Assembly (NCBI RefSeq): GCF_900111875.1
Contig: NZ_FOJU01000002.1
Coordinates: 496,001-560,000 of the forward strand
Origin: Poseidonocella pacifica
GTDB lineage: Bacteria > Pseudomonadota > Alphaproteobacteria > Rhodobacterales > Rhodobacteraceae
Reading direction: 5' to 3'
DNA: 64,000 bases
This document shows positions 1 through 8,172 of the stretch, one piece after another. The translations under genes were made by a program, and so were the position numbers. Below the pieces are notes generated by a model, which was not told the DNA's origin, ran no database searches, and worked only from the letters and a program-made list of their open reading frames with translations. Numbering within the stretch: the first letter of the stretch is position 1; each line of letters starts with the position of its first letter.

Positions 1-1253
1 GTCTTTTCCTTTTGATCAGGCGTAAGCACCATTGAACGGCGCTCTGCCCCCATCATCACCTTGTCTTTGGCGTTTTCGAAATCTTCCATCGTGACGAACC
101 GGCGGCCAACGCGGGCGGCCATCAGGGCGGCTTCGTTCACGAGGTTCGACAGATCCGCGCCGGAGAACCCGGGCGAGCCGCGCGCGATGATGCGCAGATC
201 CACGTCCGGGCCGAGCGGTGTCTTGCGCGCATGAACGGCGAGGATTTTCTCACGGCCCTTGATGTCGGGATTTGGCACCGTAACCTGACGGTCAAAGCGG
301 CCGGGCCGGAGAAGCGCCGGATCAAGAACGTCACGACGGTTGGTGGCCGCGAGAATGATGACACCCTCATTGGCTTCGAACCCATCCATCTCCACCAGAA
401 GCTGGTTCAACGTCTGTTCGCGCTCATCGTTGCCGCCGCCATAGCCTGCGCCACGATGCCGGCCAACGGCGTCGATCTCGTCGATGAAGACGATACAGGG
501 CGCATTCTTCTTGGCTTGCTCGAACATATCGCGCACCCGGCTTGCGCCGACGCCTACGAACATCTCAACGAAATCGGAACCGGAGATCGTGAAGAACGGA
601 ACGCCAGCCTCGCCCGCGATGGCCCGTGCGAGCAATGTCTTACCCGTACCCGGAGGACCGACCAGAAGCGCGCCCTTGGGAATTTTCCCGCCGAGTCGGC
701 TGAATTTCTGGGGATTGCGGAGGAATTCAACGATTTCCTCAAGCTCTTCCTTGGCTTCGTCGATACCGGCCACATCGTCAAAGGTCACGCGGCCCTGCTT
801 TTCGGTCAGCATCTTGGCCTTCGACTTGCCAAAGCCCATCGCCCCGCCGCCGCCGCGGCCCTGCATGCGGTTCATGAAGTAGATCCACACGCCGATCAGC
901 AGCAGGAAGGGAAGCAGCGATACAAGGAACGTCTGGAGCCCGGATTGCTCCTGACTCTCTGCGGTCACCGGAACATCGTTTCCGATCAACAGATTGGTGA
1001 TCTCCGCATCTTCGGGTTTGATCGTCACATAGTCGCGACCATCGGTTCCCCGGAAGCGAACCCGCTCCCCGTCCAATGTGGCCGAACTGACTTCGTTGTT
1101 CTCCACCGACCGGACAAAATCCGAATAGCTGATGGACTGGCTCTGCATCGTCGTGCCGCCGCCGCTGAACAGATTGAAAAGCGCCAGGATCAACAAGAAC
1201 AGAACGACCCAGAATGCGATATTTCGCGCGTTGCCCAAGGGGGTGTCTCCCAT
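1..1253 (-). CDS. ftsH: FtsH, ATP-dependent zinc metalloprotease (5' part, runs off the window)
   Basis: Membrane-anchored AAA+ protease that degrades misassembled membrane proteins and short-lived regulators. About 417 N-terminal residues are visible. In order they show an N-terminal membrane segment, a short periplasmic domain, a second membrane segment before a glycine-rich linker, and the AAA module with Walker A GPPGTGKT, Walker B IVFIDEID and the second-region-of-homology string [11 protein letters not shown]. The zinc-binding HEXXH site would lie just past the window edge and is not seen. GGAGG lies 4 nt before the ATG. It follows tilS after a 65-nt gap, the usual alphaproteobacterial tol-pal-tilS-ftsH order, so it is probably in the same transcript. 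Confidence 0.97.
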   Translation of the reverse strand, partial: MGDTPLGNARNIAFWVVLFLLILALFNLFSGGGTTMQSQSISYSDFVRSVENNEVSSATLDGERVRFRGTDGRDYVTIKPEDAEITNLLIGNDVPVTAESQEQSGLQTFLVSLLPFLLLIGVWIYFMNRMQGRGGGGAMGFGKSKAKMLTEKQGRVTFDDVAGIDEAKEELEEIVEFLRNPQKFSRLGGKIPKGALLVGPPGTGKTLLARAIAGEAGVPFFTISGSDFVEMFVGVGASRVRDMFEQAKKNAPCIVFIDEIDAVGRHRGAGYGGGNDEREQTLNQLLVEMDGFEANEGVIILAATNRRDVLDPALLRPGRFDRQVTVPNPDIKGREKILAVHARKTPLGPDVDLRIIARGSPGFSGADLSNLVNEAALMAARVGRRFVTMEDFENAKDKVMMGAERRSMVLTPDQKEK

Positions 1254-1318
1254 AACCTCCGGCCGGTGACGCATCGTGTCCCGGCAATGCATCCAACATA
1301 GAGATTATATGGGCAGCT

Positions 1319-2551
1319 TCAATGCGGCATTAGAAACGATTGGACGGGTTTGCCCCGGTATTCCAGCGCAACGTCACCTGAAAGGCCCGCGAAAGGAGCC
1401 GCATGCAGGGTCTCGCCTTTGAAAAGCGCCGGGCTGACGAGCAAGACCCGCCGCGGCAGGCCCACGCTGCGCCAATCGCCGCACTGCGCAAGCCCGTCCT
1501 CGCCCAGTTCTCTCGTCCGCGCCCCCTCTACTTGGGCGAACCGCCAACGATTGTCCCAGATATCTCCCGCCGAAACGGATGGTCCGAGGTATGCCGGCTC
1601 TCGTTGCAACCAGCACCAGTCGCGATGACGATAGGACAGGCACCCGGCCAAGGTTCGCGTTTCGCCGCGCACGAGCGCCGCAATAAACTCAGCTAGTGCA
1701 TCCCCCCGGGGCGGATACTCCTCCGCCCCAAGCGAACGCACCATGGCCAATACGGCGCGACGGCGCAGTTCCGGTTCAAGATCCGCGAGCGCTGTGAGAG
1801 CGATCCGGAATGCACCGCACACCTGTTCGACAGTATTGGTGAGCACGGTAAAAGCCTCTCGCCGCAGAGCGGCATTTTCCGCTGCAAGATGGTGAGCGGA
1901 GATCGCGATCCCATCGGCGCCGAAGCCCAATTCCGTCATCGCGGCGAGCGCCTTTCGTGCACGCACGCGTTCAAACCGGGGATCGTCGTTGCTCGGATCA
2001 TCGATCCAGTCGATGCCACGGGTGCGCAACAACTGGCGCAAGCTCTCACGCGATACACTCAGGAGCGGACGCAGAAAACGGGTGCCGTCCCGCTCAAAAC
2101 TCGCCCTCATGGCCCGAAGTCCATCGCTGCCGGCGCCTCTCGCCAAGCGCATGAGAAACGTCTCTGCCAGATCGTCCTTTGTATGGCCGAGCAGGATCGC
2201 GTCACACCCCTGCGCGGCCCCGCTCAGAAGCGTGTATCGTGCGCGGCGAGCCTGATCCTGAAGGTTTCCCCGATGATCCCACCCGGTCCAGACAAGTGTC
2301 CGATGCGGGATCTGAGCCGCTTGGCAGAACCTCTCCACCAAGGCGATTTCCAGCGCTGCCCCCGTGCGAAGACGATGGTCAACCGTGAGGACCTCTAGTT
2401 GAGTGCCTGACTGCTTCGCCCAATCCTGCGCCAGCGCCATCAGGGCCATGGAATCCCCGCCGCCAGAGACGGCCAGCGCCAAGCGCTGCGGCGCAACGGG
2501 GAATTCGGCCTCCATTGCGCGCGTGAAAGCGCGCTCCGGCGCTTCCGTCAT
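1319..2551 (-). CDS. tilS: tRNA(Ile)-lysidine synthase
   Basis: Attaches lysine to C34 of the CAU-anticodon tRNA-Ile so that it reads AUA. This 410-residue protein carries the PP-loop ATP-pyrophosphatase signature SGGGDS at residues 29-34, followed by the adenylation-domain motifs LGHTKDDLAET and RPLL. The C-terminal part is less conserved, as is normal for the long TilS form. Its start overlaps the cpoB stop by 4 nt, so the two are translationally coupled. Length and position before ftsH are typical. Confidence 0.95.
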   Translation of the reverse strand: MTEAPERAFTRAMEAEFPVAPQRLALAVSGGGDSMALMALAQDWAKQSGTQLEVLTVDHRLRTGAALEIALVERFCQAAQIPHRTLVWTGWDHRGNLQDQARRARYTLLSGAAQGCDAILLGHTKDDLAETFLMRLARGAGSDGLRAMRASFERDGTRFLRPLLSVSRESLRQLLRTRGIDWIDDPSNDDPRFERVRARKALAAMTELGFGADGIAISAHHLAAENAALRREAFTVLTNTVEQVCGAFRIALTALADLEPELRRRAVLAMVRSLGAEEYPPRGDALAEFIAALVRGETRTLAGCLSYRHRDWCWLQREPAYLGPSVSAGDIWDNRWRFAQVEGARTRELGEDGLAQCGDWRSVGLPRRVLLVSPALFKGETLHAAPFAGLSGDVALEYRGKPVQSFLMPH

Positions 2552-3378
2552 GAACAGCCGAGCCGTACCATCTCCTGACGGGCCGTGGTTGCCGGTTCGG
2601 CGCCCGGAAACCGGGTTTCGACCTCGCCCAATGTCATGCAGGCTTCGGTCCGCTGCCCCAGCGCATCAAGCGCGACGCCAAGACGCAAGAGCGCGCGCGG
2701 GGCCTGCGCCCCATCCGGAGAGGTGGAGAATGCGTCTAGGTAGGATCGGGCGGCCGCCTGCATGTCGCCCTGCTGTTCGAGAGCGGAGCCTCGGCCAAAC
2801 ATGGCTTGGGCGGCAAGCGGGCTGCCGGGGTAGGTCTCGTTGAAGGCGGCAAACCCCGCGGCGGCTGCGGCAAAGTCCCCCGCATCAAGCGACGCCTGCG
2901 CGCGCTCGAAATCTGCGCGTTCGGCCAGAGCAAGCTCTCCACCGTCGCCGACTTGCGGCTCCGGAGGGGCAGTCGGCGCAGGGCTTGCGACATCGACGCC
3001 GCCCAGCGACGGCGTATCCCCGAGGCTCCCGACATCGCAGCCGAATTCCAACTCACAGAGGCGGAACTCCAGATCCCCGATACGGGTCGTCCCGTCGCGC
3101 ACCACCGAATCCACCCGGTGCTGCACCGCTTCGGTGCGGGAGGTCAGATCCTGTAGCGCGGCCTCGATCGTATCGACCCGGGTCAACAAATCCCCACTCG
3201 CACCGCCGCCAATTGGCGCGCCCGTCGTGCTCAACTCTCGTTTGAGGCGCTGAATGTCGTGATAGAGAACAGACAGCTCTTGCCGGATATCGGCAAGCGT
3301 CTGATCCTGATCTTGCGCCGTTGCCGCCATCGGCAGCAACAGCAGAGCGATCAACGCGATGAACCGTCTCATCCCCAA
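2548..3378 (-). CDS. cpoB: Tol-Pal system protein CpoB (YbgF)
   Basis: Periplasmic protein that in other proteobacteria links the Tol-Pal machine to peptidoglycan synthesis during constriction. The 276 residues begin with a signal peptide (hydrophobic run ending ATAQ). A coiled-coil oligomerisation segment follows (about residues 25-100). The C-terminal half has TPR-like repeats with the pattern of tetratricopeptide/YbgF modules (AQAMFGRGSALEQQGD, APRALLRLGVALDALGQ). It sits 8 nt downstream of pal and overlaps tilS by 4 nt, the canonical end of the tol-pal operon. Confidence 0.92.
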   Translation of the reverse strand: MGMRRFIALIALLLLPMAATAQDQDQTLADIRQELSVLYHDIQRLKRELSTTGAPIGGGASGDLLTRVDTIEAALQDLTSRTEAVQHRVDSVVRDGTTRIGDLEFRLCELEFGCDVGSLGDTPSLGGVDVASPAPTAPPEPQVGDGGELALAERADFERAQASLDAGDFAAAAAGFAAFNETYPGSPLAAQAMFGRGSALEQQGDMQAAARSYLDAFSTSPDGAQAPRALLRLGVALDALGQRTEACMTLGEVETRFPGAEPATTARQEMVRLGCS

Positions 3379-3386
3379 TCCCCCGT

Positions 3387-3917
3387 TCAGCTTGTCAGAC
3401 CGCCCGCGGCGATCACCGTGACGGCGCGGCGGTTACGGTTGTAACAGCTTTCCTCGCTGCAGATCGCGATAGGCCGTTCCTTACCATACGTCACCGTTTC
3501 AAGGCGGTAACCCGGAATGCCAAGCGCCGTGAGATACTCACGCACGGAATTTGCCCGGCGGGCGCCAAGCGCGAGGTTGTATTCGCGCGTCCCCTGCTCA
3601 TCCGCGTGACCTTCGACCACTGCGGAATAGTCGGGATTCGCCAAAAGCCATTTCGCCTGACCATCCAGAACAGCCCGCGCTTCGGGGCTTAGGGTCGATT
3701 GATCCACTGCGAAGAGGACCCTGTCGCCGATCGTCTGCTGGAAGTAGGCTGGCGAAGAGGGATCCGATGCCCCCCCCGCACCATAAGCACCGCCGGCCCC
3801 CGCACCTGCCCCAGCTCCCACTCCCGCACCGGCCCCAGCGCCGAAACGGTCGGGATTTGTACAGGCGGCAAGGCCCATCGCCGCGAAAAGGAGGGTGACT
3901 TTGGTCAATTGCTTCAT
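3387..3917 (-). CDS. pal: Peptidoglycan-associated lipoprotein Pal
   Basis: Outer-membrane lipoprotein that binds peptidoglycan through an OmpA-like domain and is mobilised by TolB. The start at 3917 was chosen because it begins directly with a lipoprotein signal peptide whose lipobox is LAAC at residues 16-19; the open frame continues upstream without signal-like sequence. A glycine/alanine-rich linker follows, then the OmpA_C domain with YSAVVEGHADEQGTREYNLA and LGARRANSVREYL, including the conserved diaminopimelate-contacting Asp and Arg. It encodes 176 residues, normal for the family. Confidence 0.96.
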   Translation of the reverse strand: MKQLTKVTLLFAAMGLAACTNPDRFGAGAGAGVGAGAGAGAGGAYGAGGASDPSSPAYFQQTIGDRVLFAVDQSTLSPEARAVLDGQAKWLLANPDYSAVVEGHADEQGTREYNLALGARRANSVREYLTALGIPGYRLETVTYGKERPIAICSEESCYNRNRRAVTVIAAGGLTS

Positions 3918-4020
3918 AGATCCGGTCCTGCTCTCTGCCCAAGGGGGCGGGTATGACATCTCCCGCCGATTGGGCGAGACTTTAACATGACAGGCCGCAC
4001 GATACAGCGGCCAATTTCGA

Positions 4021-5346
4021 TCAACGCAGCAACGGAGACCACGCCGGATCGGACGCGCCGCCGGGTGTGGGCACACGGCGCAAATTGCGGCCCGACACAT
4101 CCACCGAATAGAGGCTCGCCTGCCCGGCTTCGCCGCGTGTTTCGCGCGTGAACATGATGACGCGCCCATTTGGTGCCCATGTCGGCCCTTCGTCGAGGAA
4201 AGACGCCGTCAATAGCCGTTCCTCGCTGCCATCGGTGCGCATGACACCGATGTGGAACCGGCCCTTGTTCTGCTTGGTAAAGGCAATCAGATCCCCACGA
4301 GGAGACCAAACCGGCGTTCCATAGCGCCCTTCACCAAAGCTGATCCGCGTCGGCTCGCCGCCACTTGCTGACATGACGTAGAGCTGCTGAGTTCCGCTGC
4401 GATCACTCTCAAAAACGATCCGCGACCCGTTGGGTGAGTAGCTCGGCGCCGTCTCGATGGAGGGCGAACTGGTGAGTTGTCGGCGCGCACCGGTCGAAAG
4501 GTTCAGCGAGTAGATATCCGTATTGGAGCCTTCGGAGATGGAAAAGATCACGGTCTGACCATCGGGTGCGAACCGGGGCGCAAAGCTCATCGTGCCGGGC
4601 TGTTCCTCCAGCACACGTCGCTGCACGGATCCTACATCGAGCAAATAGATCCGGGGGCGGCCGCTTTCATAGCTCGTATAAAGAACCCGATCGCCCGCCG
4701 GAGAGAACCGGGGCGCGAGCACGATCGAGGACGCATCCGTGAGGAACTTCTGGTTCGCCCCGTCATAGTCCATGATTGCAAGCCGCTTGGCGCGGTTGTC
4801 CTTGGGACCGGTTTCCGAGACAAAGACCACCCGGCTGTCGAAATAGCCGCCCTCGCCCGTGATCCGAGAATAGACCGCGTCGGCCACCTTGTGCGCCATA
4901 CGGCGCCATCCCTCGGCCGTGCCCTCGAACTGCAAACCTTGGCCCAATTCCTGCCCGGCAAAAACGTCATAGAGACGAAACTTCACGGAAACTCCGCCAG
5001 ATCCGTTCGTGCTGACCGCCCCGGTGATGAGTGCCTGCGCATTGATCGCGCGCCAGTCGGCAAATTGGACAGGTGCGGCGAAATTTGTGATCTGGCTGAT
5101 GAACGCCTCCGGGCCAATCTGACGGAACAGCCCGGTACCGATGAGATCCTCACCGACGAGGCGGGTGATATCCGCCGCGAGGCTTTCCGCCCCCGACCCT
5201 TCGGCAACGAAACCCGGAAGGGCAAACGGCATGGGCTCAATCACCCCTTCGGTGATCTCAATCCGCAGCGGACCGCTCTGTGCCGGGGCCATCGCGGGCA
5301 CCCCGAGTATCAATACCGCGAGCATACTCAGAAGTCTGATCATCAT
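4021..5346 (-). CDS. tolB: TolB, periplasmic beta-propeller of the Tol-Pal system
   Basis: Soluble periplasmic protein that shuttles between Pal and the TolA/OmpA partners. The 441 residues start with a Sec signal peptide, then the TolB N-terminal domain. A six-bladed propeller follows, with repeated PD40/WD40-like strings such as [30 protein letters not shown] and [14 protein letters not shown]. The start overlaps the tolA stop by 4 nt. A gap of about 100 nt separates it from pal, with no convincing terminator in it. Confidence 0.97.
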   Translation of the reverse strand: MMIRLLSMLAVLILGVPAMAPAQSGPLRIEITEGVIEPMPFALPGFVAEGSGAESLAADITRLVGEDLIGTGLFRQIGPEAFISQITNFAAPVQFADWRAINAQALITGAVSTNGSGGVSVKFRLYDVFAGQELGQGLQFEGTAEGWRRMAHKVADAVYSRITGEGGYFDSRVVFVSETGPKDNRAKRLAIMDYDGANQKFLTDASSIVLAPRFSPAGDRVLYTSYESGRPRIYLLDVGSVQRRVLEEQPGTMSFAPRFAPDGQTVIFSISEGSNTDIYSLNLSTGARRQLTSSPSIETAPSYSPNGSRIVFESDRSGTQQLYVMSASGGEPTRISFGEGRYGTPVWSPRGDLIAFTKQNKGRFHIGVMRTDGSEERLLTASFLDEGPTWAPNGRVIMFTRETRGEAGQASLYSVDVSGRNLRRVPTPGGASDPAWSPLLR

Positions 5347-6482
5347 AGTCTCCGCATCTTCTCCGGGTCGAATGTCATTTCGATATCGCGCCAGCTATCA
5401 TACTTTTCAGCCGGCAAGTTAAATCCGTTTGCCCCGCACCGCAGGATGGCGCGCCTTGCGGCCTCATAGGCTTGCCGCGCCGCCTCTTCGTTGCCGCCCG
5501 AACTGCTCAACAGGCGGAGCGAGCCGGAAACCGGTCGTCCATCCCGTGTCATCTCCACTCCCACGACGACAGTCGTTCTGAGCGCTTCGGTCGAAAGCGA
5601 CCCGACGTTCCAGCATGACGAGACTGCCACGCGAAGGGCGTCGCGCTCTCCGGCGGTCAGTGGCGGACCGGCTGGAGCCGGGGCGCTGCTTTCGCCAGCA
5701 AGTGCCTGAGCCAATGCATCGGCGACCGCGTCTTCCTCTGGTGCTGGGGAAGGTACGGGTTCCGGCGCAGGGTCTGGCTCTGGCGCAGGTTCGGGTTCCG
5801 GCACCTCAGCAGGTGGCGGGGTGGGTTCCGGGTCAGGCTCAGGTTCGGACGGGGTTGGCGCAGGGGTCGCTTCGGCAACCTGAGGCGCGGGCTCCGGGCG
5901 ATCAGGCCTCGCGATGGGAACCCGCGACGAGATCGGGGCCCGGCTTGGTGGTTGTTCTTCCGCCTCGGTGACGATTTGCGGTGCCGCTTCTTCTGGCGCA
6001 GTGGCTTCCTGCGGGGGCTCGGGTGCGGTGTCTGACGGCGCCTCATCAAGAGTCACGGCTTCACGCGCGATATCATCTTCGGCGGCTTCAGGCGAAGGGC
6101 GCTCAACAGGGTCGGGGGCCACGCGGCTTGCCTGCTCCGGCGCGGCTTCGGGGACGGGCGGCGCAGGGGGCGCAAGGGTCGCCGTATCGGGCGGCGGAGG
6201 CGGCGCGGGCGCGGGTTCCGGGGCCGAAGGGGCTGGCTCCGGTTCGGGAGTTGGTTCCGGGGCCGGGGGATCGGGGCGGAGGGGCGGCGCCACGGGAGCC
6301 GGGGCTGGCGCGGTGCCCTGCGCACTCGACGCCTCCACCAACGCCGCGTACTCAGCGCCTGAAATGATGGTCACATCCTGCGTCTCGAACGGCAGAGGCT
6401 CGGACTCGAAACCGATCCCCACGATCAACCAGAGGATCAGCCCGGCATGTGCCGCGCCGGAGATATACTGGCCCGTGTTCAT
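5343..6482 (-). CDS. tolA: TolA-like inner-membrane/periplasmic spanning protein
   Basis: Energised by TolQR, TolA spans the periplasm to reach TolB/Pal. It has a single N-terminal membrane helix (about residues 7-26). A long extension dominated by Pro, Ala and Glu (roughly residues 60-255) follows. The C-terminal globular domain starts near [17 protein letters not shown] and carries the conserved paired-cysteine context and the motif [15 protein letters not shown]. In E. coli the linker is an Ala/Lys helix; here it is proline-rich like TonB linkers. The sequence diverges strongly but position between tolR and tolB fixes identity. Confidence 0.9.
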   Translation of the reverse strand: MNTGQYISGAAHAGLILWLIVGIGFESEPLPFETQDVTIISGAEYAALVEASSAQGTAPAPAPVAPPLRPDPPAPEPTPEPEPAPSAPEPAPAPPPPPDTATLAPPAPPVPEAAPEQASRVAPDPVERPSPEAAEDDIAREAVTLDEAPSDTAPEPPQEATAPEEAAPQIVTEAEEQPPSRAPISSRVPIARPDRPEPAPQVAEATPAPTPSEPEPDPEPTPPPAEVPEPEPAPEPDPAPEPVPSPAPEEDAVADALAQALAGESSAPAPAGPPLTAGERDALRVAVSSCWNVGSLSTEALRTTVVVGVEMTRDGRPVSGSLRLLSSSGGNEEAARQAYEAARRAILRCGANGFNLPAEKYDSWRDIEMTFDPEKMRRL

Positions 6483-6488
6483 CTGGGA

Positions 6489-6968
6489 TCAGCCGTCCCG
6501 GCCGTCCAGCGTCGGCCCGCCGGTATCCGTCACAAGCCCCACGTCCGAAAATCCGCCCGCGTTGAGTGCGCCCATGATCTCCATGACCTCAGCATAAGGC
6601 ACGGCGCCATCCGCGCGTAGAAAGACCCTGCGCCCTTCGCGCTCTGCGGCGATTGCCTGAAGCTTTGGGATCAACTCGTTGCGCGCGGTTTCTGTCGTCT
6701 GAATCTGGAGGATGCCCTCGGCGGTGAGCGTGACGGTCAGCGGCTCCTCCGCTTCGGTCGGCAATGCGCTCGCAGCAGTTTTAGGCAGTTCGACCGGGAC
6801 ACCCACGGTCAACAGCGGCGCGGAAACCATGAAAATGATCAGCAGAACCAGCATCACGTCGACCATGGGGGTCACGTTGATCTCACCCATGGGCTGATGC
6901 CCCCGGCGGCGGCGGCGCGCGCCCCGGCGGTGCTGACCGCTTACGCCTTTGATGACGCCTGCACCCAT
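6489..6968 (-). CDS. tolR: TolR, proton-channel subunit of the Tol-Pal motor
   Basis: ExbD/TolR family. The start at 6968 gives 159 residues and lies 1 nt after the tolQ stop; an upstream in-frame ATG would overlap tolQ. After an arginine-rich cytoplasmic tail comes the single transmembrane helix. The motif INVTPMVDVMLVLLIIFMV includes the proton-conducting Asp (the D of MVDVML). The periplasmic domain ends in a typical ExbD fold (VFLRADGAVPYAEVMEIMGAL). It is transcribed with tolQ and tolA. Confidence 0.95.
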   Translation of the reverse strand: MGAGVIKGVSGQHRRGARRRRRGHQPMGEINVTPMVDVMLVLLIIFMVSAPLLTVGVPVELPKTAASALPTEAEEPLTVTLTAEGILQIQTTETARNELIPKLQAIAAEREGRRVFLRADGAVPYAEVMEIMGALNAGGFSDVGLVTDTGGPTLDGRDG

Positions 6969-6969
6969 C

Positions 6970-7665
6970 TCAGCTGTCCAACTGACGGCTGAGAAGTGTG
7001 GCGAATTCGTCGGCGAAGCTTTCATAACTGCCGATGATGCGATCCGCGTCGGCAGAGAGCTTGTTATAGAAGATTACCGCGGGAATCGCCGCGAGCAGGC
7101 CCAGACCGGTAGCCAAAAGTGCCTCGGCGATGCCCGGCGCAACGACGGCCAGGTTGGTATTTTGCTGCTCTGCGATCTCGATAAAGGCGTTCATGATGCC
7201 CCACACAGTACCGAACAAGCCGACAAACGGCGCAGTCGAGCCGATGGTGGCAAGTATGGGCAGCCCGCGGGTGAGGTCCTCGCTTTCCTTGGCGATTGCG
7301 ACGTCCATGTTCCGGTCGATCCGAACGGTAGCCCCGGGAATCAAACCGCCATCTCGGCGGTGCGAACGGCGCCATTCGATCATGCCGGAGGCAAAGACCC
7401 GCTGCGAAGCCCCTTTGGGCTCCGGTCCGAGCTTGTCGAACAACTCATCCAAGGGATCGCCGGACCAGAATTCCGCGTCAAATCGCTTGGTCTCTGCCCG
7501 GGCCTTCCGAAAGTCGATCAGCTTTTGGACGATGACCCCCCATGACCAGAAGGATGCCAACAGCAGCCCGATCATGACGAGCTTCACCGTAATCGTGGCG
7601 CGCGCGAACAACGCCCACATGGAGAAGTCGATCCCTTGTGCGAGACCCAATGCTTCGGATTCCAT
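6970..7665 (-). CDS. tolQ: TolQ, motor subunit of the Tol-Pal system
   Basis: ExbB/TolQ/MotA family inner-membrane protein of 231 residues with three membrane helices. The first is near residues 15-45 (TVKLVMIGLLLASFWSWGVI). The second and third are in the C-terminal half (LPILATIGSTAPFVGLFGTVWGIM and EALLATGLGLLAAIPAVIFYNKL). The conserved Thr/Pro-rich helices that surround TolR are clear. It follows ybgC after 120 nt that contain a 7-bp inverted repeat and possibly a promoter. Confidence 0.96.
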   Translation of the reverse strand: MESEALGLAQGIDFSMWALFARATITVKLVMIGLLLASFWSWGVIVQKLIDFRKARAETKRFDAEFWSGDPLDELFDKLGPEPKGASQRVFASGMIEWRRSHRRDGGLIPGATVRIDRNMDVAIAKESEDLTRGLPILATIGSTAPFVGLFGTVWGIMNAFIEIAEQQNTNLAVVAPGIAEALLATGLGLLAAIPAVIFYNKLSADADRIIGSYESFADEFATLLSRQLDS

Positions 7666-7738
7666 TTACCTGCTCACCTTGGTTGGGCCCTCTTTCCGGG
7701 GCACTGAAATTCGCCGCCTGCTTACAGGAAAACAGGCC

Positions 7739-7762
7739 CTCGCGCCAATACAACTGCGCGAG
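7739..7762 (-). repeat. Inverted repeat between ybgC and tolQ
   Basis: Perfect 7-bp arms ctcgcgc / gcgcgag flank a 10-nt loop. Read on the minus strand the second arm is followed by ggcctgttttcc, a weak T tract. It could be a partial terminator after ybgC or an operator for tolQ; the sequence does not decide. Confidence 0.35.
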
Positions 7763-7785
7763 AGGCCGATCCGTTCCCAAGCTCT

Positions 7786-8172
7786 TCAGTGTAGTGAACG
7801 GCGGATCTCCGCCGGAAGACGCACCGGCTGACCCTCAGGCCCAAGGCAGACAACCGTCACTTCGGCCTGAAACAATGCCTCGCCGTCGCGGAGCACCTCT
7901 TGGTGCATGACCAAGCGGGCCGGGGTTACCGCCTTGAGCGTGGTTCGCACCGTCAACTCGTCGTCAAACCGCGCGGGCCGAAGATAATCCGCCTCGACCC
8001 TGCGCACCGCAAAGACAAAGCCATCTTCGCGCAATGCATTCTGGTCGATCCCCAGATGCCGCACCCAGTCGCTGCGGGCGCGCTCAATGAAGCGCAGGTA
8101 ATTCGCGTAGTAGACGATGCCTGCCATGTCCGTGTCCTCGTAATAGACACGAACCGAAAACTCATGCGCCAT
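7786..8172 (-). CDS. ybgC: YbgC, acyl-CoA thioesterase of the tol-pal operon
   Basis: Hot-dog-fold thioesterase, 128 residues. The active-site string VYYEDTDMAGIVYYANYLRFIERAR contains the catalytic Asp (YEDTDMAG) typical of the 4-hydroxybenzoyl-CoA thioesterase-like family. The start at 8172 overlaps the rnr stop by 11 nt; the frame stays open further upstream but that part is the antisense of the rnr basic tail. It is the first gene of the tol-pal operon in many proteobacteria and is thought to act on phospholipid or acyl intermediates. Confidence 0.93.
   Translation of the reverse strand: MAHEFSVRVYYEDTDMAGIVYYANYLRFIERARSDWVRHLGIDQNALREDGFVFAVRRVEADYLRPARFDDELTVRTTLKAVTPARLVMHQEVLRDGEALFQAEVTVVCLGPEGQPVRLPAEIRRSLH

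Noticed and set aside
3918-4169. Longer N-terminus for Pal
   Set aside because: The extra 84 residues overlap tolB and would bury the lipoprotein signal peptide.
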